A stretch of DNA of 64,000 nucleotides from UBA5239 sp040391785 (GTDB lineage: Bacteria; Verrucomicrobiota; Lentisphaeria; Victivallales; Victivallaceae), in the NCBI GenBank assembly GCA_040391785.1, contig JBEBXH010000002.1:1-64000 (forward strand), written 5' to 3'. The position numbers and the translations under genes are program-made. This document shows positions 40,497 through 49,964 of the stretch, piece after piece; position 1 is the stretch's first letter; the number at the start of each line of letters is the position of its first letter. The notes beneath the pieces were generated by a model that was not told the origin of the DNA, did not search any database, and saw only the letters and a program-made list of their open reading frames with translations.

Positions 40497-41428
40497 AGCT
40501 TGCGAATGCTCTTGCCGGGGATCAGTTGCGGTTCGAAGACGATTTCGCGCCGTTCGCTCTCCGGGTTGGCGATCAACTCCAGGATCAGTTCGCCGGCGGC
40601 CGCTCCGAGGTCGTTTTTGTACTGCGAAATGGTGGCCGGGGCGGGATTGAGCAGCTTCAGGAAATCCATGTTGTCGTAGCCAATGACCGAGAGCTGTTCC
40701 GGGATCTGCAGTCCGGCCGCGGCGGCGGTCTGGTAAAGCTCCAGCAATATGTAGTCGGTGGAACAGAATACCGCCGTGAACTCCGGTGCATGCGGCATGA
40801 ATTCGGTCACTGTGGCAAACGTATGAACTTCCGGCACGAGCTCTTTGCAGGCGGCGAAGCGGTACATGCCGGTACCGCCGATGAAAGCGATTTTGCGATG
40901 TCCGCTTTCGAGCAGGAATTCGGCTGCCTTGCGCCCGCCGGTGAAGTTGTCGTTCCACACCCCGGGGACGCCCTCGACCACTTGGTTCAGCGTCACCACC
41001 GGCAGCGCTTTGCTCAATTCCTTGAGCTTGCGCGAAACCGGGTTGATGATGATGCCGTCCACGCCCTTGGCGCGCATGAACTTGATCGATTCGCGCTCGG
41101 CCTTCGGGTCGCCGTGCGATACCGAGAGCAGCAGGTGGTAGCTGGCTTTGGCCAGCACCACTTCCAGACCGCTGATGATGTTGAGCCAGAACGACGCTTC
41201 GAGCTGCTGCGAGATAATCACGCCCACCAGAAACGTCTTTTTCGACGCAATGGCGCGGGCGTGAAAATTCGGCGTGAAGTTGTGCGCGTCCATCACCTGC
41301 TGGATACGCGCACAGGTGGCCTTGGCCAGGTTGTAGCGTTTGGCCTTGCCGTTGATGTACAGCGAAGCGGTCGTGAGCGAAACGCCCGCTTCCGTGGCGA
41401 TATCCTGCAGTGTGAGTTTTTTGCTCAT
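40493..41428 (-). CDS. LacI-family transcriptional regulator 1
   Basis: A 311-residue repressor. The N-terminal helix-turn-helix reads L-Q-D-I-A-T-E-A-G-V-S-L-T-T-A-S-L-Y-I-N-G (6-26), then a hinge-type P-N-F-H-A-R-A and a periplasmic-binding-protein-like sugar-sensing domain. It starts at the Met at 41428, overlapping the epimerase stop by 4 bases, so it is the last gene of the operon it probably controls. The same helix-turn-helix type is found in the regulator at 53723-54697. Confidence 0.92.
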   Translation of the reverse strand: MSKKLTLQDIATEAGVSLTTASLYINGKAKRYNLAKATCARIQQVMDAHNFTPNFHARAIASKKTFLVGVIISQQLEASFWLNIISGLEVVLAKASYHLLLSVSHGDPKAERESIKFMRAKGVDGIIINPVSRKLKELSKALPVVTLNQVVEGVPGVWNDNFTGGRKAAEFLLESGHRKIAFIGGTGMYRFAACKELVPEVHTFATVTEFMPHAPEFTAVFCSTDYILLELYQTAAAAGLQIPEQLSVIGYDNMDFLKLLNPAPATISQYKNDLGAAAGELILELIANPESERREIVFEPQLIPGKSIRKL

Positions 41429-42591
41429 ATCATTTTCTTCATCTGGTTGAGGCTGATGAACAGTGCGCGGGGCAGGTGGAAGAATGTTTTCCATTTGCCG
41501 CCCTTCAACTGATGGGTCGGCTCGCCGCGCCGGTTCAAATAAGCGTACCACTCCGGGAATTCGGGATCGCGGAAGTGGGCGAAGCTGTATTCATCAACCT
41601 CCTTGAAGCGCTCCAGGAAATACTCGTCGCCGGTCAGCCGGTAGGCGAAAAGCGACGCGATGGTGGCTTCGTTGTGCGGCCACCACAGTTTCATGTCCCA
41701 CTGCAACTCGATATGCGGCTTGCCGAGCACGTCCATGAAATAGTAAATACCGCCATGTTCCTTGTCGGTGCCGAACTCGAACAGGCCCTTGATGATGTCT
41801 GCGGCCTGTGCGATCAGTTTGCGGTCGTTGAGTTTCTCCGCGTATTGGAGTACGAACCACATCGATTCGAGGCCGTGGCCGGGATTGATGAAGCGGCCGT
41901 CGCAGGAGTCGAGGTCGAACGAACCGTCGGTATTGACGTTTTCAAAGAGTACGCGGAACTCGGGGTTCCAGAATTTCTCCATCACGGTACGGACCGCGCG
42001 TTCGGTGTCGGCGTCGTACTGGCTGGTGCCGAGGCAATCCTTCATGACACAGCCGAGGTTGGCCAGAATCATGAAATGGCCCAGCGACAAGCGTTTCCTG
42101 CGGCCCGGCAGGCTCTTTTCCCAGCGGCCCTTCGGGTTATCCATACGGCGGATGTAGCTCTGCATGGCGGAGTCGGCCTCGGCCTTGTAGGCGGCGTCGC
42201 CGGTGGCCTGATAAAGCGCGGCGGCACCCATGGCGGCGAAACAGTCCGAGAAAATGTTGTACGGCGCCACGCTCGGCTCGCCCTGGCGGTTCAGCGCGAA
42301 ATAATAGGTGCCGTCCTCTGATTTGCCGTGCTTCGTCAGGAAGTCGAAGCCCTGTCTGGCGATATCGAGGTAATTATCCTTGCGGTACTCGCTCATATAG
42401 AAGGTGGCGAACATGTAAACCACGCGCCACTGCATCCACATATATTTCTCGGTGTCGTAAACGGAGCCGTCGCGGTCAAGCGAGGTGAAATAACCGCCGA
42501 ACTCGCGGTCGACGCAGTTCTTTTCCCAGAACGGAATGACCCGTCCGGTCAATTCCTTTTCGTAGCGTTCGATATAAGGTTTGAAATCCAT
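41425..42591 (-). CDS. AGE-family epimerase/isomerase
   Basis: A 388-residue (alpha/alpha)6-barrel protein of the N-acylglucosamine 2-epimerase superfamily. Features are F-W-E-K-N-C-V-D-R-E-F-G-G-Y-F near the N-terminus, the conserved H-G-L-E-S-M-W (N-P-G-H-G-L-E) and W-W-P-H-N-E-A with catalytic His candidates. Members convert GlcNAc/ManNAc, cellobiose or mannose; cellobiose and mannose types are as likely as the GlcNAc type. It starts at 42591, 2 bases from the previous stop. Confidence 0.85.
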   Translation of the reverse strand: MDFKPYIERYEKELTGRVIPFWEKNCVDREFGGYFTSLDRDGSVYDTEKYMWMQWRVVYMFATFYMSEYRKDNYLDIARQGFDFLTKHGKSEDGTYYFALNRQGEPSVAPYNIFSDCFAAMGAAALYQATGDAAYKAEADSAMQSYIRRMDNPKGRWEKSLPGRRKRLSLGHFMILANLGCVMKDCLGTSQYDADTERAVRTVMEKFWNPEFRVLFENVNTDGSFDLDSCDGRFINPGHGLESMWFVLQYAEKLNDRKLIAQAADIIKGLFEFGTDKEHGGIYYFMDVLGKPHIELQWDMKLWWPHNEATIASLFAYRLTGDEYFLERFKEVDEYSFAHFRDPEFPEWYAYLNRRGEPTHQLKGGKWKTFFHLPRALFISLNQMKKMI

Positions 42592-42593
42592 AA

Positions 42594-43766
42594 TCAGTAC
42601 TCCAGCAACGATTTGTTGCCGATGGTGTTGATGACCGCCCAGGCGATGGGCGCGTTGGTCCAGCCGGTGTAAATGCTGCCGGCTCCGCCTTCGTAATGGT
42701 CGCCGCCGCCCCAGCTGTCGCTGTCCAGGTCGAACATGCCGCGCCAGCAGCCGCAGAGGTAGTTCTCGGGGCTGGAATCCTGAATCCGCAGCAGCAGCGC
42801 CATCAGTTTGTCGAGGGCGTTGCGGTACTTCTCTTCGCCGGTCAGGTCGGCGAGGCACTGCAGCGCGAGCACCGCCCAGTTCAGCGTATAAATGGTGTCG
42901 GCGAGGTTGGTGCCGGACGGGGCCTCGTAGTGTTCCGCCGGGATATTGCCGGTCACCGGGTCCATGCGGTCGAGGATCTTCTGACCGAAGAGGTTGGCGA
43001 TTTCCAGGCTCAGCGCGTCGCCGTAAACCTTGTGGGCCATGGTCGCGCCGAGCACGGCATAGCCGAATTCGCTGGTGGTCAGTTTGTCATGAGCGCCCTG
43101 CAGATAACGGTGGTAAACGTCGGCGGCTTCGCGGTATTTCTCGTTTTTCTCGACCGTGTAGGCACGGGCGAGGGCCATAACCGGCAGCGAACCCCAGTGC
43201 GGCAGTTTGAGGTTGCCGAGACAAATGGGGGTATCGGGATTTCTGAACTGATACAGGAAGGCGTCGGCCATGAAATTGGCCAGTTTGATACCCCATTCCG
43301 TCATTTTGAATTCGCGGTCCCAGTCCGGATTGGCCTTGGCGATCATCAGTTGGAGGATGCAAACCCAGGCGTTGTCATCGAACCAGCGGCCGCCGCACGA
43401 AATATGGCTCCAGTTCCAGCAGCTGTGATATTCCGGCCTGCGGACGAGCATGCCGCTGCGGCGGTAGAGGAAGTCCAGCATGTTATAAGCGATGGTCTTG
43501 TACTGCGGATCGTCCAGCACCACGGCCATTTGCTGAAACATGAACACGGTTTCGAAGCAGCAATCGGCCCGGCGCTGCTCGACGATGCTGTGTTTTTCGT
43601 GCTCGGTCCAGGCCGGAAACGACATGTAGACTTTTTCCGCGGTCGGGTTGCCCTCGGTCAACAGAACGCGTTCGCCCACGCCCCAGCTGCCGTCATCGGG
43701 ACGCATTACTCCGGAATTACGGAACCACTGTGCCGTGGCCAACAGACTTTTCTTCAGATGATCCAT
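42594..43766 (-). CDS. six-hairpin toroid glycosidase-like protein
   Basis: A 390-residue protein, rich in Trp and aromatic motifs (W-F-D-D-N-A-W-V; W-N-W-S-H-I; W-T-N-A-P-I-A-W-A), with repeated helical hairpins typical of (alpha/alpha)6 toroid enzymes. I cannot name the family. It heads the operon with the AGE-type epimerase and LacI, so it likely helps degrade an oligosaccharide in the cytoplasm; no signal peptide is seen. An ACTAAAGTGCTTTAGT operator sits at its promoter. Confidence 0.7.
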   Translation of the reverse strand: MDHLKKSLLATAQWFRNSGVMRPDDGSWGVGERVLLTEGNPTAEKVYMSFPAWTEHEKHSIVEQRRADCCFETVFMFQQMAVVLDDPQYKTIAYNMLDFLYRRSGMLVRRPEYHSCWNWSHISCGGRWFDDNAWVCILQLMIAKANPDWDREFKMTEWGIKLANFMADAFLYQFRNPDTPICLGNLKLPHWGSLPVMALARAYTVEKNEKYREAADVYHRYLQGAHDKLTTSEFGYAVLGATMAHKVYGDALSLEIANLFGQKILDRMDPVTGNIPAEHYEAPSGTNLADTIYTLNWAVLALQCLADLTGEEKYRNALDKLMALLLRIQDSSPENYLCGCWRGMFDLDSDSWGGGDHYEGGAGSIYTGWTNAPIAWAVINTIGNKSLLEY

Positions 43767-43788
43767 TTTCTAAGCTCCATTTGCTAAA

Positions 43789-43836
43789 ACTAAAGTGCTT
43801 TAGTATTTAAGATACAGCCATCCGCCGAAAAAGCAA
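43789..43836 (-). promoter_or_regulatory. promoter and LacI-type operator of the epimerase operon
   Basis: Minus strand: TTGCTT (43831-43836), 16-bp spacer, TATCTT (43809-43814). The inverted repeat ACTAAAGTGCTTTAGT (43789-43804) begins 4 bases downstream of the -10 box, over the expected start site, 22 bases before the gene. Fifteen of sixteen bases match the site at 52661-52676. Confidence 0.7.
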
Positions 43837-43862
43837 CCCCCTTGAACAAAAAAAGAAAGAGA

Positions 43863-43978
43863 TACACGGACGCACACAGACGTACACGGACGGACACGAC
43901 GGGGGCTTCCCAATTCACCAATTCTCCAATTCAGCCACGAAGTGGCGGCCAATTCAGGCGCGGAGCGCCGACCAATTC
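43863..43978. repeat. ACGGAC repeats and CCAATTC array with small hairpins
   Basis: Repeated ACACGGACG-type units (43863-43900) adjoin five CCAATTC copies (43910, 43918, 43926, 43949, 43972). Two perfect 5-bp hairpins, GCCAC/GTGGC (43934-43946) and GGCGC/GCGCC (43957-43969), lie between the last three copies. The block follows the hrpB stop and lacks a T-run. Confidence 0.6.
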
Positions 43979-46433
43979 ACGAGTTCCGCCTTTTCGCGCC
44001 GCGCTGCGGAGTGGCGTTGGCAGGATCGTCGGGCCAGTCATGCTTGGGGTAGCGGCCCTTCAGGTCGGATTTCACGTATTGATAGGAGTTCTGCCAGAAA
44101 CCGGCGAGGTCGGCGGTCACCTGGACCGGGCGCTGGGCCGGCGAGAGCAGATGCAGCAGCAGCCCGACTTTGCCGTTCATGATCCGGGGCGTTTCGCGGC
44201 AGCCGAACATTTCCTGGACCTTGACCGGCAGCACCGGCGGGTCGGCGCTGTAGTCGATTTTGATTCGCGAACCGGTCGGCACGGTGAAGCGCTCCGGGGC
44301 GAGGCGGTCGGTTTCCTGCAGCTGGTGATGCGTCAGGCGGCTTTTCAGCGCGGCGAAAAGATCGATTTTATCGAGCACATTGCCGGTGATTTTGTGCGGG
44401 CAGAACGGCTTCAGCCAGCGATCCAGCGTATCCAGCAGGGTTTGTTCGCTGAAGTCCGGGAAATCGGACAGGTGGCGGTGAATGAAGTTCATCCGTTCAC
44501 ACCAGCTCCGGAGCTCGTCGCTCCAGGGCAGGAGGTTGAGGCCCTTTTCGCGAATCAGTTCGAGGAGAGCATCGGCGGCAGCTTCGCCCTCGGGCAGGGG
44601 GGCGTCCTTTTCGGCGATAATCAGTTTATAAAGCATGTCGCGGCGGCGGCTGCGGAACAGCCCGCGGTTGTCGTCCCAGAACAGCGTCGGGACGGTGCGC
44701 ACCGGGAAATGTTGCAGCAAATCAGCTTCAGCCAAGGGAGCCGCCAGAAAAATTTTCGCTTCGGTCTGTCCGGCGTCCAGCTCGGCGGCGACCAGATACG
44801 GTTCGCGCGCCAGCGCGGAATCCCCGGACATAATGGCGCTACGGCCCGAGCTTAACTGAAATTTGCCGCCGCCCGCGTCGCGAAGTTTGGCGATGCGGTC
44901 CGGGTAGGCGAAGGCCAGCAGCAGCCCGGCGCTGTAGTCATCGACCGGCGACTGGTTGCGGCGCCCTGCGACAAGGCGGTCGGCAAGCTCGGCGACTTTC
45001 TGCATGGACTTGAGGCGGCCGAGCAGCGAGCGGATATCCGGGGAGTTGCCTCCGCGCAGGTCGTATTCGGAAATCAGCGCGGCGAGTTCGGCGGCGAGGC
45101 GCACCCAGCCGAGCTTTTCGCCCTGCAGCATCAGACGTCCGAGGCGGGGCTCGAGACCGGATTTGAGGATTTTGCGCCCGGTCGCGGTCAGATGTCCGTC
45201 GGCATCGAGTGCGTCGAGCTCCTGCAGAAATTGTACGGCCTGCAGCCAGTGCCCGCGCGGCGGCGGGTCGAGCCAGAACAGTTCGCCGGGATCATGCACG
45301 CCCCACGCCGCGAGCTCCATCACCACCGGGGCGAGGTCGCAATGCAGGATTTCAGGCTCGGTGAAGTCCGCCATGCGTTTTTCCTCGGCCTGCGTCCAGA
45401 GACGGTAGCAAATGCCCGGTTCGAGGCGTCCGGCGCGACCCCGGCGCTGTTCGGCGGAGGCCAGAGAGATGCTGACGGTTTCGAGGCGGCTGAGGCCGTT
45501 CAGCGGCGAAAAAAGCTGCGTCCGGGTCAGGCCGCTGTCGACCACGATGCGGACGCCCTCGATGGTCAGCGAGGTTTCGGCAATCGAGGTGGCGAGCACC
45601 ACCTTGCGCCGACCCGGGGGCTCCGGGGCGATGGCGCGGCGCTGCACGTCCTTGTCGAGGCGGCCATAAAGTTCATAAAGTTCGGTATCGCCGGGCAGGT
45701 GGGGCCGCAGCAGTTCGGCGGTGCGCTTGATGGCGCCTTCGCCCGGCAGGAAAGCCAGCACGCTGCCCGGCTGAGCCTCAAGGGCGCGTTGCACGACCCC
45801 GGCGAGCTGTTCCGCCAGCGGCAAGGTGGACGATTTGTCGCGGTAAAAGACCTCGACCGGAAAGCTGCGCCCCTCGGAGACGACTGCCGGTGCGTTCAGA
45901 CTATCGCACATGCGCTGGACGTCCAGCGTGGCGCTCATGATGATGATTTTCAGGTCGGGGCGCAGGTTCTGCTGGGCGTCGAGCGCCAGCGCCAGCGCGG
46001 TATCGCCATGCAAGGTGCGCTCGTGGAATTCGTCGAAAATCACGGCGGCCACGCCCGGCAGTTCGGGGTCGTCCTGCAGCATGCGGACGAGGATGCCCTC
46101 GGTCAGCAGTTCGATCCGGGTCGCCTTGCTGACGCAGTTCTCGAGGCGCATGCGGTAGCCGACGGTCTGTCCCACGCTCTCGCCGAGGTTCTCGGCCAGG
46201 CGGCAGGCCGCAGCGTAGGCCGCCAGGCGGCGCGGCTCCAGAATCAGGATTTTGCCGTCGCCGCGCCACGGGGCGGGGAGCAGTTCCAGCGGCAGGACGG
46301 TGGTTTTGCCGGCGCCCGGAGCGGCGGAAACCAGACAGCGCGAATGCTGTTTCAGGATTTCCAGAAACTCCGGGATAATGGCATTTACGGGGTAATCAGA
46401 CGCCGGCATTTTCCGTTTCGGCCGGAGGTGCAT
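43977..46433 (-). CDS. hrpB: HrpB-type ATP-dependent helicase
   Basis: An 818-residue DEAH-type helicase. Motif I is A-P-G-A-G-K-T-T (about 39-46), motif II D-E-F-H, motif III S-A-T, motif VI Q-R-R-G-R-A-G-R; the C-terminal HrpB domain follows. The length is right for HrpB, whose role in bacteria is poorly known (RNA metabolism or repair). The Met at codon 9 (46409) is an alternative start; either way the gene overlaps the upstream membrane-protein gene. Confidence 0.92.
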   Translation of the reverse strand: MHLRPKRKMPASDYPVNAIIPEFLEILKQHSRCLVSAAPGAGKTTVLPLELLPAPWRGDGKILILEPRRLAAYAAACRLAENLGESVGQTVGYRMRLENCVSKATRIELLTEGILVRMLQDDPELPGVAAVIFDEFHERTLHGDTALALALDAQQNLRPDLKIIIMSATLDVQRMCDSLNAPAVVSEGRSFPVEVFYRDKSSTLPLAEQLAGVVQRALEAQPGSVLAFLPGEGAIKRTAELLRPHLPGDTELYELYGRLDKDVQRRAIAPEPPGRRKVVLATSIAETSLTIEGVRIVVDSGLTRTQLFSPLNGLSRLETVSISLASAEQRRGRAGRLEPGICYRLWTQAEEKRMADFTEPEILHCDLAPVVMELAAWGVHDPGELFWLDPPPRGHWLQAVQFLQELDALDADGHLTATGRKILKSGLEPRLGRLMLQGEKLGWVRLAAELAALISEYDLRGGNSPDIRSLLGRLKSMQKVAELADRLVAGRRNQSPVDDYSAGLLLAFAYPDRIAKLRDAGGGKFQLSSGRSAIMSGDSALAREPYLVAAELDAGQTEAKIFLAAPLAEADLLQHFPVRTVPTLFWDDNRGLFRSRRRDMLYKLIIAEKDAPLPEGEAAADALLELIREKGLNLLPWSDELRSWCERMNFIHRHLSDFPDFSEQTLLDTLDRWLKPFCPHKITGNVLDKIDLFAALKSRLTHHQLQETDRLAPERFTVPTGSRIKIDYSADPPVLPVKVQEMFGCRETPRIMNGKVGLLLHLLSPAQRPVQVTADLAGFWQNSYQYVKSDLKGRYPKHDWPDDPANATPQRGAKRRNS

Positions 46434-47370
46434 CCGCGGGTGCGAATATGTTCATGTCCGGTTCCACCGCGGCCAGGAACTCCGGCCCGAGGTAGCGGAA
46501 AAATACCACGGCGGGCAGTATCGGCATTATGCCGATCACCGGTATGATCAGGATGATCGCCAGAATACAGCAGGTCGCCACCACCCCGGCAAGTACCGCG
46601 ATGGCAAATGCGATATACAGCCCCAGCGTGATCAGCATCAGGACCACAAACCGGCCGGCGTTCCGCCCGAGTATGCCATAGGCAATCTTCAGGGCTTCGC
46701 TGAAGGGCAGTTCGCGGTGATACATGACCGGGATAACCATGCTGCGGATGAAGAACATAATGACTCCGACCACCAGCGCCATGAGCATGGCGAGCAGCAG
46801 AAATAGAGGCATCCACATAAATATGCGGTCGCCGGCTGCTCCCGCAGAGGCGGAGCTTATACCAATGAAGGTGAAGGCGATGATTCCGGCAAGGAAGATA
46901 CACAGAAAAACGATGAACAGATAGGCTGAGAATAAGGAGTTGCCCAGTGTCTTGTACTTTTTCCAGGGATTTTTGATCTCGGTGCGGTTCCAGACCAGAT
47001 TATCGAGGAATATGAACTCAAAACGCGACTTCAGCCACAGGAAAACAAAGGCGAGTGCGAGGAGCACGGCAAATAAAGCAATGACGATGATAATCAGCAC
47101 GGTGACGCCGAGCGAACCCTGAAGCTGTTGGACAAAATCGCTGAACCCTTCTCCCAGCGAGGCCGCTGTATTGGAGCTGCCGGACCGTCCGAAACCGCCG
47201 GGAAGCTTGAAACTTCCGCCGTTGCCGCCACCGCCGGAGCCCGCCTGGACCAGCCAGGCACAGAAAGCCAGGACCAGCCATTTATAAAAATCAAACGGCC
47301 TGAACAGTACCTTGACCATTCGTTTCCAGCTGTTTGACACGACTTGCGAGATTGAAAATTCAGGATTCAT
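46396..47370 (-). CDS. multi-pass membrane protein, paralog A
   Basis: A 324-residue protein with a conserved N-terminal amphipathic region (S-I-S-Q-V-V-S-N-S-W), a Gly/Ser-rich loop (about 45-70) and about six transmembrane helices, the last part with G-P-E-F-L-A-A-V. It is a tandem paralog of the next gene upstream. I know such proteins from PVC genomes as uncharacterised. Its stop overlaps the hrpB start. Confidence 0.7.
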   Translation of the reverse strand: MNPEFSISQVVSNSWKRMVKVLFRPFDFYKWLVLAFCAWLVQAGSGGGGNGGSFKLPGGFGRSGSSNTAASLGEGFSDFVQQLQGSLGVTVLIIIVIALFAVLLALAFVFLWLKSRFEFIFLDNLVWNRTEIKNPWKKYKTLGNSLFSAYLFIVFLCIFLAGIIAFTFIGISSASAGAAGDRIFMWMPLFLLLAMLMALVVGVIMFFIRSMVIPVMYHRELPFSEALKIAYGILGRNAGRFVVLMLITLGLYIAFAIAVLAGVVATCCILAIILIIPVIGIMPILPAVVFFRYLGPEFLAAVEPDMNIFAPADAPPAETENAGV

Positions 47371-48336
47371 TTATGCCTCCACGGTTGATATGGCCTGCGG
47401 TTCGGACACCGGAGGTGCTTCCGCGGGCGCGAATACATTCATATCCGGATCGATCGCGGCCAGGAATTCCGGGCCCAGATAACGGAACAGCACAAAGGCG
47501 GGCAGCAGCGGCATGGTACCGATTACCGGTATGATCATGACGAACGCCAGAATACAGCATGTGCCTACGATCGCGGCAACCAGGGCAACGGCAAAGGCGA
47601 TTCCCAGCCCTATACTCAACAGAACCAGGATGATAAATTTGCCGAGGTTCCGGCAGATGAGGCCGTAGACGATGCGGAACGCCTCGGTGAACCGCAGGTC
47701 CTTATGATACATGACCGGCACGACCAGATTGTGAATGATGAAATATACGAGCGTAATCACCAGCAGGAAAGCCAGAAAAATCAGCAGAACCATGACCAGG
47801 AACAAGATCGTTCCTCCGCTGGAATCGTGGGAGGCTTGCAGGATTATGGCAAGGAATATAAATCCGAAAACAACCAGAAACAGGATAAACAGGATTCCGA
47901 TGCCCAGGTAGGCCCAAAATAAAGAATTGCCTTGTTTTTTAAATTTCGCCCATGGTTTTTTGACTTCGTTGCGGTTCCAGACCAGATTATCGAGCAGCAC
48001 GAAATCGAAACGCGATTTCACCCACAGCATGATAATGACGAATACCGGAAGCACGACAAAGAGCAGCACGGCAAAGAAGATCAGCAAGGATAGTCCGATG
48101 GTGTTCTGGAGCTGCTCAAATACACCGGAAACCGCTTCGCCCGGGGTGCTGGCATCCGTATCCGGCAAAAGCTCGGCAGGGAAATTGAAGTTGCCGCCGC
48201 CGGAATTCATATTGGAGAGCCATGCGCAGAAAGCCAGGACCAGCCATTTATAAAAATCGAACGGTTTGAACAGTACTTTGACCATCCGCTGCCAACTGTT
48301 GGACACCACTTGCGAAATCGAAAATTCCGGATTCAT
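47371..48336 (-). CDS. multi-pass membrane protein, paralog B
   Basis: A 321-residue membrane protein, closely similar to its downstream neighbour: the same first 12 residues, the same F-K/R-P-F-D-F-Y-K-W-L-V-L-A-F-C-A-W-L segment, and matching helices. Its stop abuts the start of paralog A with no spacer, and AGGAGGT precedes its ATG. Recent duplication is likely; the two may pair in the membrane. Function unknown. Confidence 0.7.
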   Translation of the reverse strand: MNPEFSISQVVSNSWQRMVKVLFKPFDFYKWLVLAFCAWLSNMNSGGGNFNFPAELLPDTDASTPGEAVSGVFEQLQNTIGLSLLIFFAVLLFVVLPVFVIIMLWVKSRFDFVLLDNLVWNRNEVKKPWAKFKKQGNSLFWAYLGIGILFILFLVVFGFIFLAIILQASHDSSGGTILFLVMVLLIFLAFLLVITLVYFIIHNLVVPVMYHKDLRFTEAFRIVYGLICRNLGKFIILVLLSIGLGIAFAVALVAAIVGTCCILAFVMIIPVIGTMPLLPAFVLFRYLGPEFLAAIDPDMNVFAPAEAPPVSEPQAISTVEA

Positions 48337-48491
48337 CTACACCTCCTGATAAATATATCTGACTTGCCCGCGTACAATCTATCATGCTTTAGGCAAAAAA
48401 AAAGTTAAAAAAGCGAAAAGCTTATTGATTTACAGCTAAAAGCTACTAAATTAACGAAATTATTAAATTATACACAAAATGGAATTGGAAT

Positions 48492-49184
48492 ATGAGCAAG
48501 ATCAAGTTGAAGAATCAGGATGCCAAGGAGCTGTTTGACGAATTCGAGCGTTTTGAAATGTTTGTTCATACGCGCTGGAAGTGGATGGTGACCGGCGGCA
48601 TCGCGATTGTAGTGGCGGTGGCGGTATACGGCGGAGTCGCATTCTGGCTTTCGTATACGGACAACAAAGCGGTTTCCGCGCTGGGCGTACTTGAGCGCAA
48701 ACCTGCCGAAAAAGCCAAGGAACAGGCCGAACTCGAAGCCGCCCTGGCGAAATACCCGAACCATGCCGCCGCTCTCCGGGCCCGTCAGCGCCTGATCAAA
48801 ATTTACACCGACGAAAAGAAATACGACGAAGCCATCGCCCAGTATACACTGATGCTGAAAGGCAATATCGAACAGGATATCCGCTGGCGCAGCGAGCTGG
48901 ATCTGGCTTATCTGTATGAACTGAAAGGCGAAAACGAGAAGGCCGCCACGGAATTCGACCGGATCGGCAGCACCGCCGCCAGTGATGACGTCCGCAGCGA
49001 AGCCAACTACGCGGCTGGCCGTATTTATCTGCAGCTGGACAAGCAGTTTGAGGCGGATAAATGCCTGCGCCGGGTGCTTTCCACCCCTATGACCCAGACC
49101 AATAACTTCTGGCAGATGCAGGCGCGTTACCTGGCCGCCAAAGTGGTGTTGCCGACTGCGGCCGCCGCTGCCACTGCTGAATAA
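48492..49184 (+). CDS. membrane-anchored TPR protein
   Basis: A 230-residue protein with a cytoplasmic N-terminus, one transmembrane helix (about 33-55) and two to three tetratricopeptide repeats (A-L-R-A-R-Q-R-L-I-K-I-Y; Y-D-E-A-I-A-Q-Y-T; A-D-K-C-L-R-R-V-L). The architecture is that of YfgM/PpiD-associated proteins. An Ala-rich tail ends it. It is followed by the methyltransferase after 6 bases. Confidence 0.8.
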   Translation: MSKIKLKNQDAKELFDEFERFEMFVHTRWKWMVTGGIAIVVAVAVYGGVAFWLSYTDNKAVSALGVLERKPAEKAKEQAELEAALAKYPNHAAALRARQRLIKIYTDEKKYDEAIAQYTLMLKGNIEQDIRWRSELDLAYLYELKGENEKAATEFDRIGSTAASDDVRSEANYAAGRIYLQLDKQFEADKCLRRVLSTPMTQTNNFWQMQARYLAAKVVLPTAAAAATAE

Positions 49185-49190
49185 TTTCTC

Positions 49191-49964
49191 ATGACCGGCG
49201 AATTGAGCAGAGCCAACGAAGCGTTGATCAAATCGCTGTATACCCGTCACGGACGGAAGAAAACCGGACTGTGCCTGTGCGAAGGGCAGCGGTGCTGCGG
49301 AGAGATTTTCGCCTCCTGTCCGGAACTGATTCAGTTCGTCGTTTGCCGTGAAGATCTTCAGGATAAATACCCCGGCGCTACTGCTTTGCCCGCTCACAAG
49401 TTCGACAAGCTCGGACTGACCGAAACCTCTCAGGGCGTTCTGGTGGTGGCGCGCCGCCCCGAACCGCCGCCGGCCGAGGCGCCGGTGCTCGACCCCTTTG
49501 CCCTGGTGCTGGACCAGGTGGGCGATCCGGGGAATTTCGGCACGATCCTGCGTACGGCCAAAGCGGCCGGACTGCGGGAAATCTGGTACACAGAGGGCTC
49601 GGCCGATCCTTTCAGCGACAAAACCATCCGGGCCGCCATGGCCGCCCAGTTTACGATGAATCTGCGCAAGTTTCCCGATCTGCTTCACTTGAAGGAGTTT
49701 CTGCAGCGGAACGGTATCGGCAGTTTTTACCGGACCGACCCGCACGAGGGGGAGAGCTGTTTTACCGCAAAGGGGCTGTTTGAGCACTCGGCGGTGATCA
49801 TCGGCAGCGAGGCGCACGGCGTTTCCGAGCTGGCCGGCGCGATTCCGGTCACGATTCCCATGCCGGGCAACTTCGAGTCGCTGAACGCGGCCCAGGCGGC
49901 CACCATCTTCATTTTTGAATACGTCCGGCGGGCGACTACTTCTTTGCCTGCTGGTAGCTGCTGA
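49191..49964 (+). CDS. TrmH/SpoU-family RNA methyltransferase
   Basis: A 257-residue 2'-O-methyltransferase. The N-terminal substrate-binding domain (about 1-90) leads into the SPOUT domain with D-Q-V-G-D-P-G-N-F-G-T-I-L-R-T (motif 1), I-I-G-S-E-A-H-G-V (motif 2) and I-P-M-P-G-N-F-E-S-L-N-A-A-Q-A (motif 3). The target is probably rRNA. It overlaps the convergent btuF-like gene by 29 bases. Confidence 0.92.
   Translation: MTGELSRANEALIKSLYTRHGRKKTGLCLCEGQRCCGEIFASCPELIQFVVCREDLQDKYPGATALPAHKFDKLGLTETSQGVLVVARRPEPPPAEAPVLDPFALVLDQVGDPGNFGTILRTAKAAGLREIWYTEGSADPFSDKTIRAAMAAQFTMNLRKFPDLLHLKEFLQRNGIGSFYRTDPHEGESCFTAKGLFEHSAVIIGSEAHGVSELAGAIPVTIPMPGNFESLNAAQAATIFIFEYVRRATTSLPAGSC

Noticed and set aside
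43910..43978. Possible CRISPR array
   Set aside because: Units are only 7 bases and spacers are short and irregular; no cas gene is in the window.
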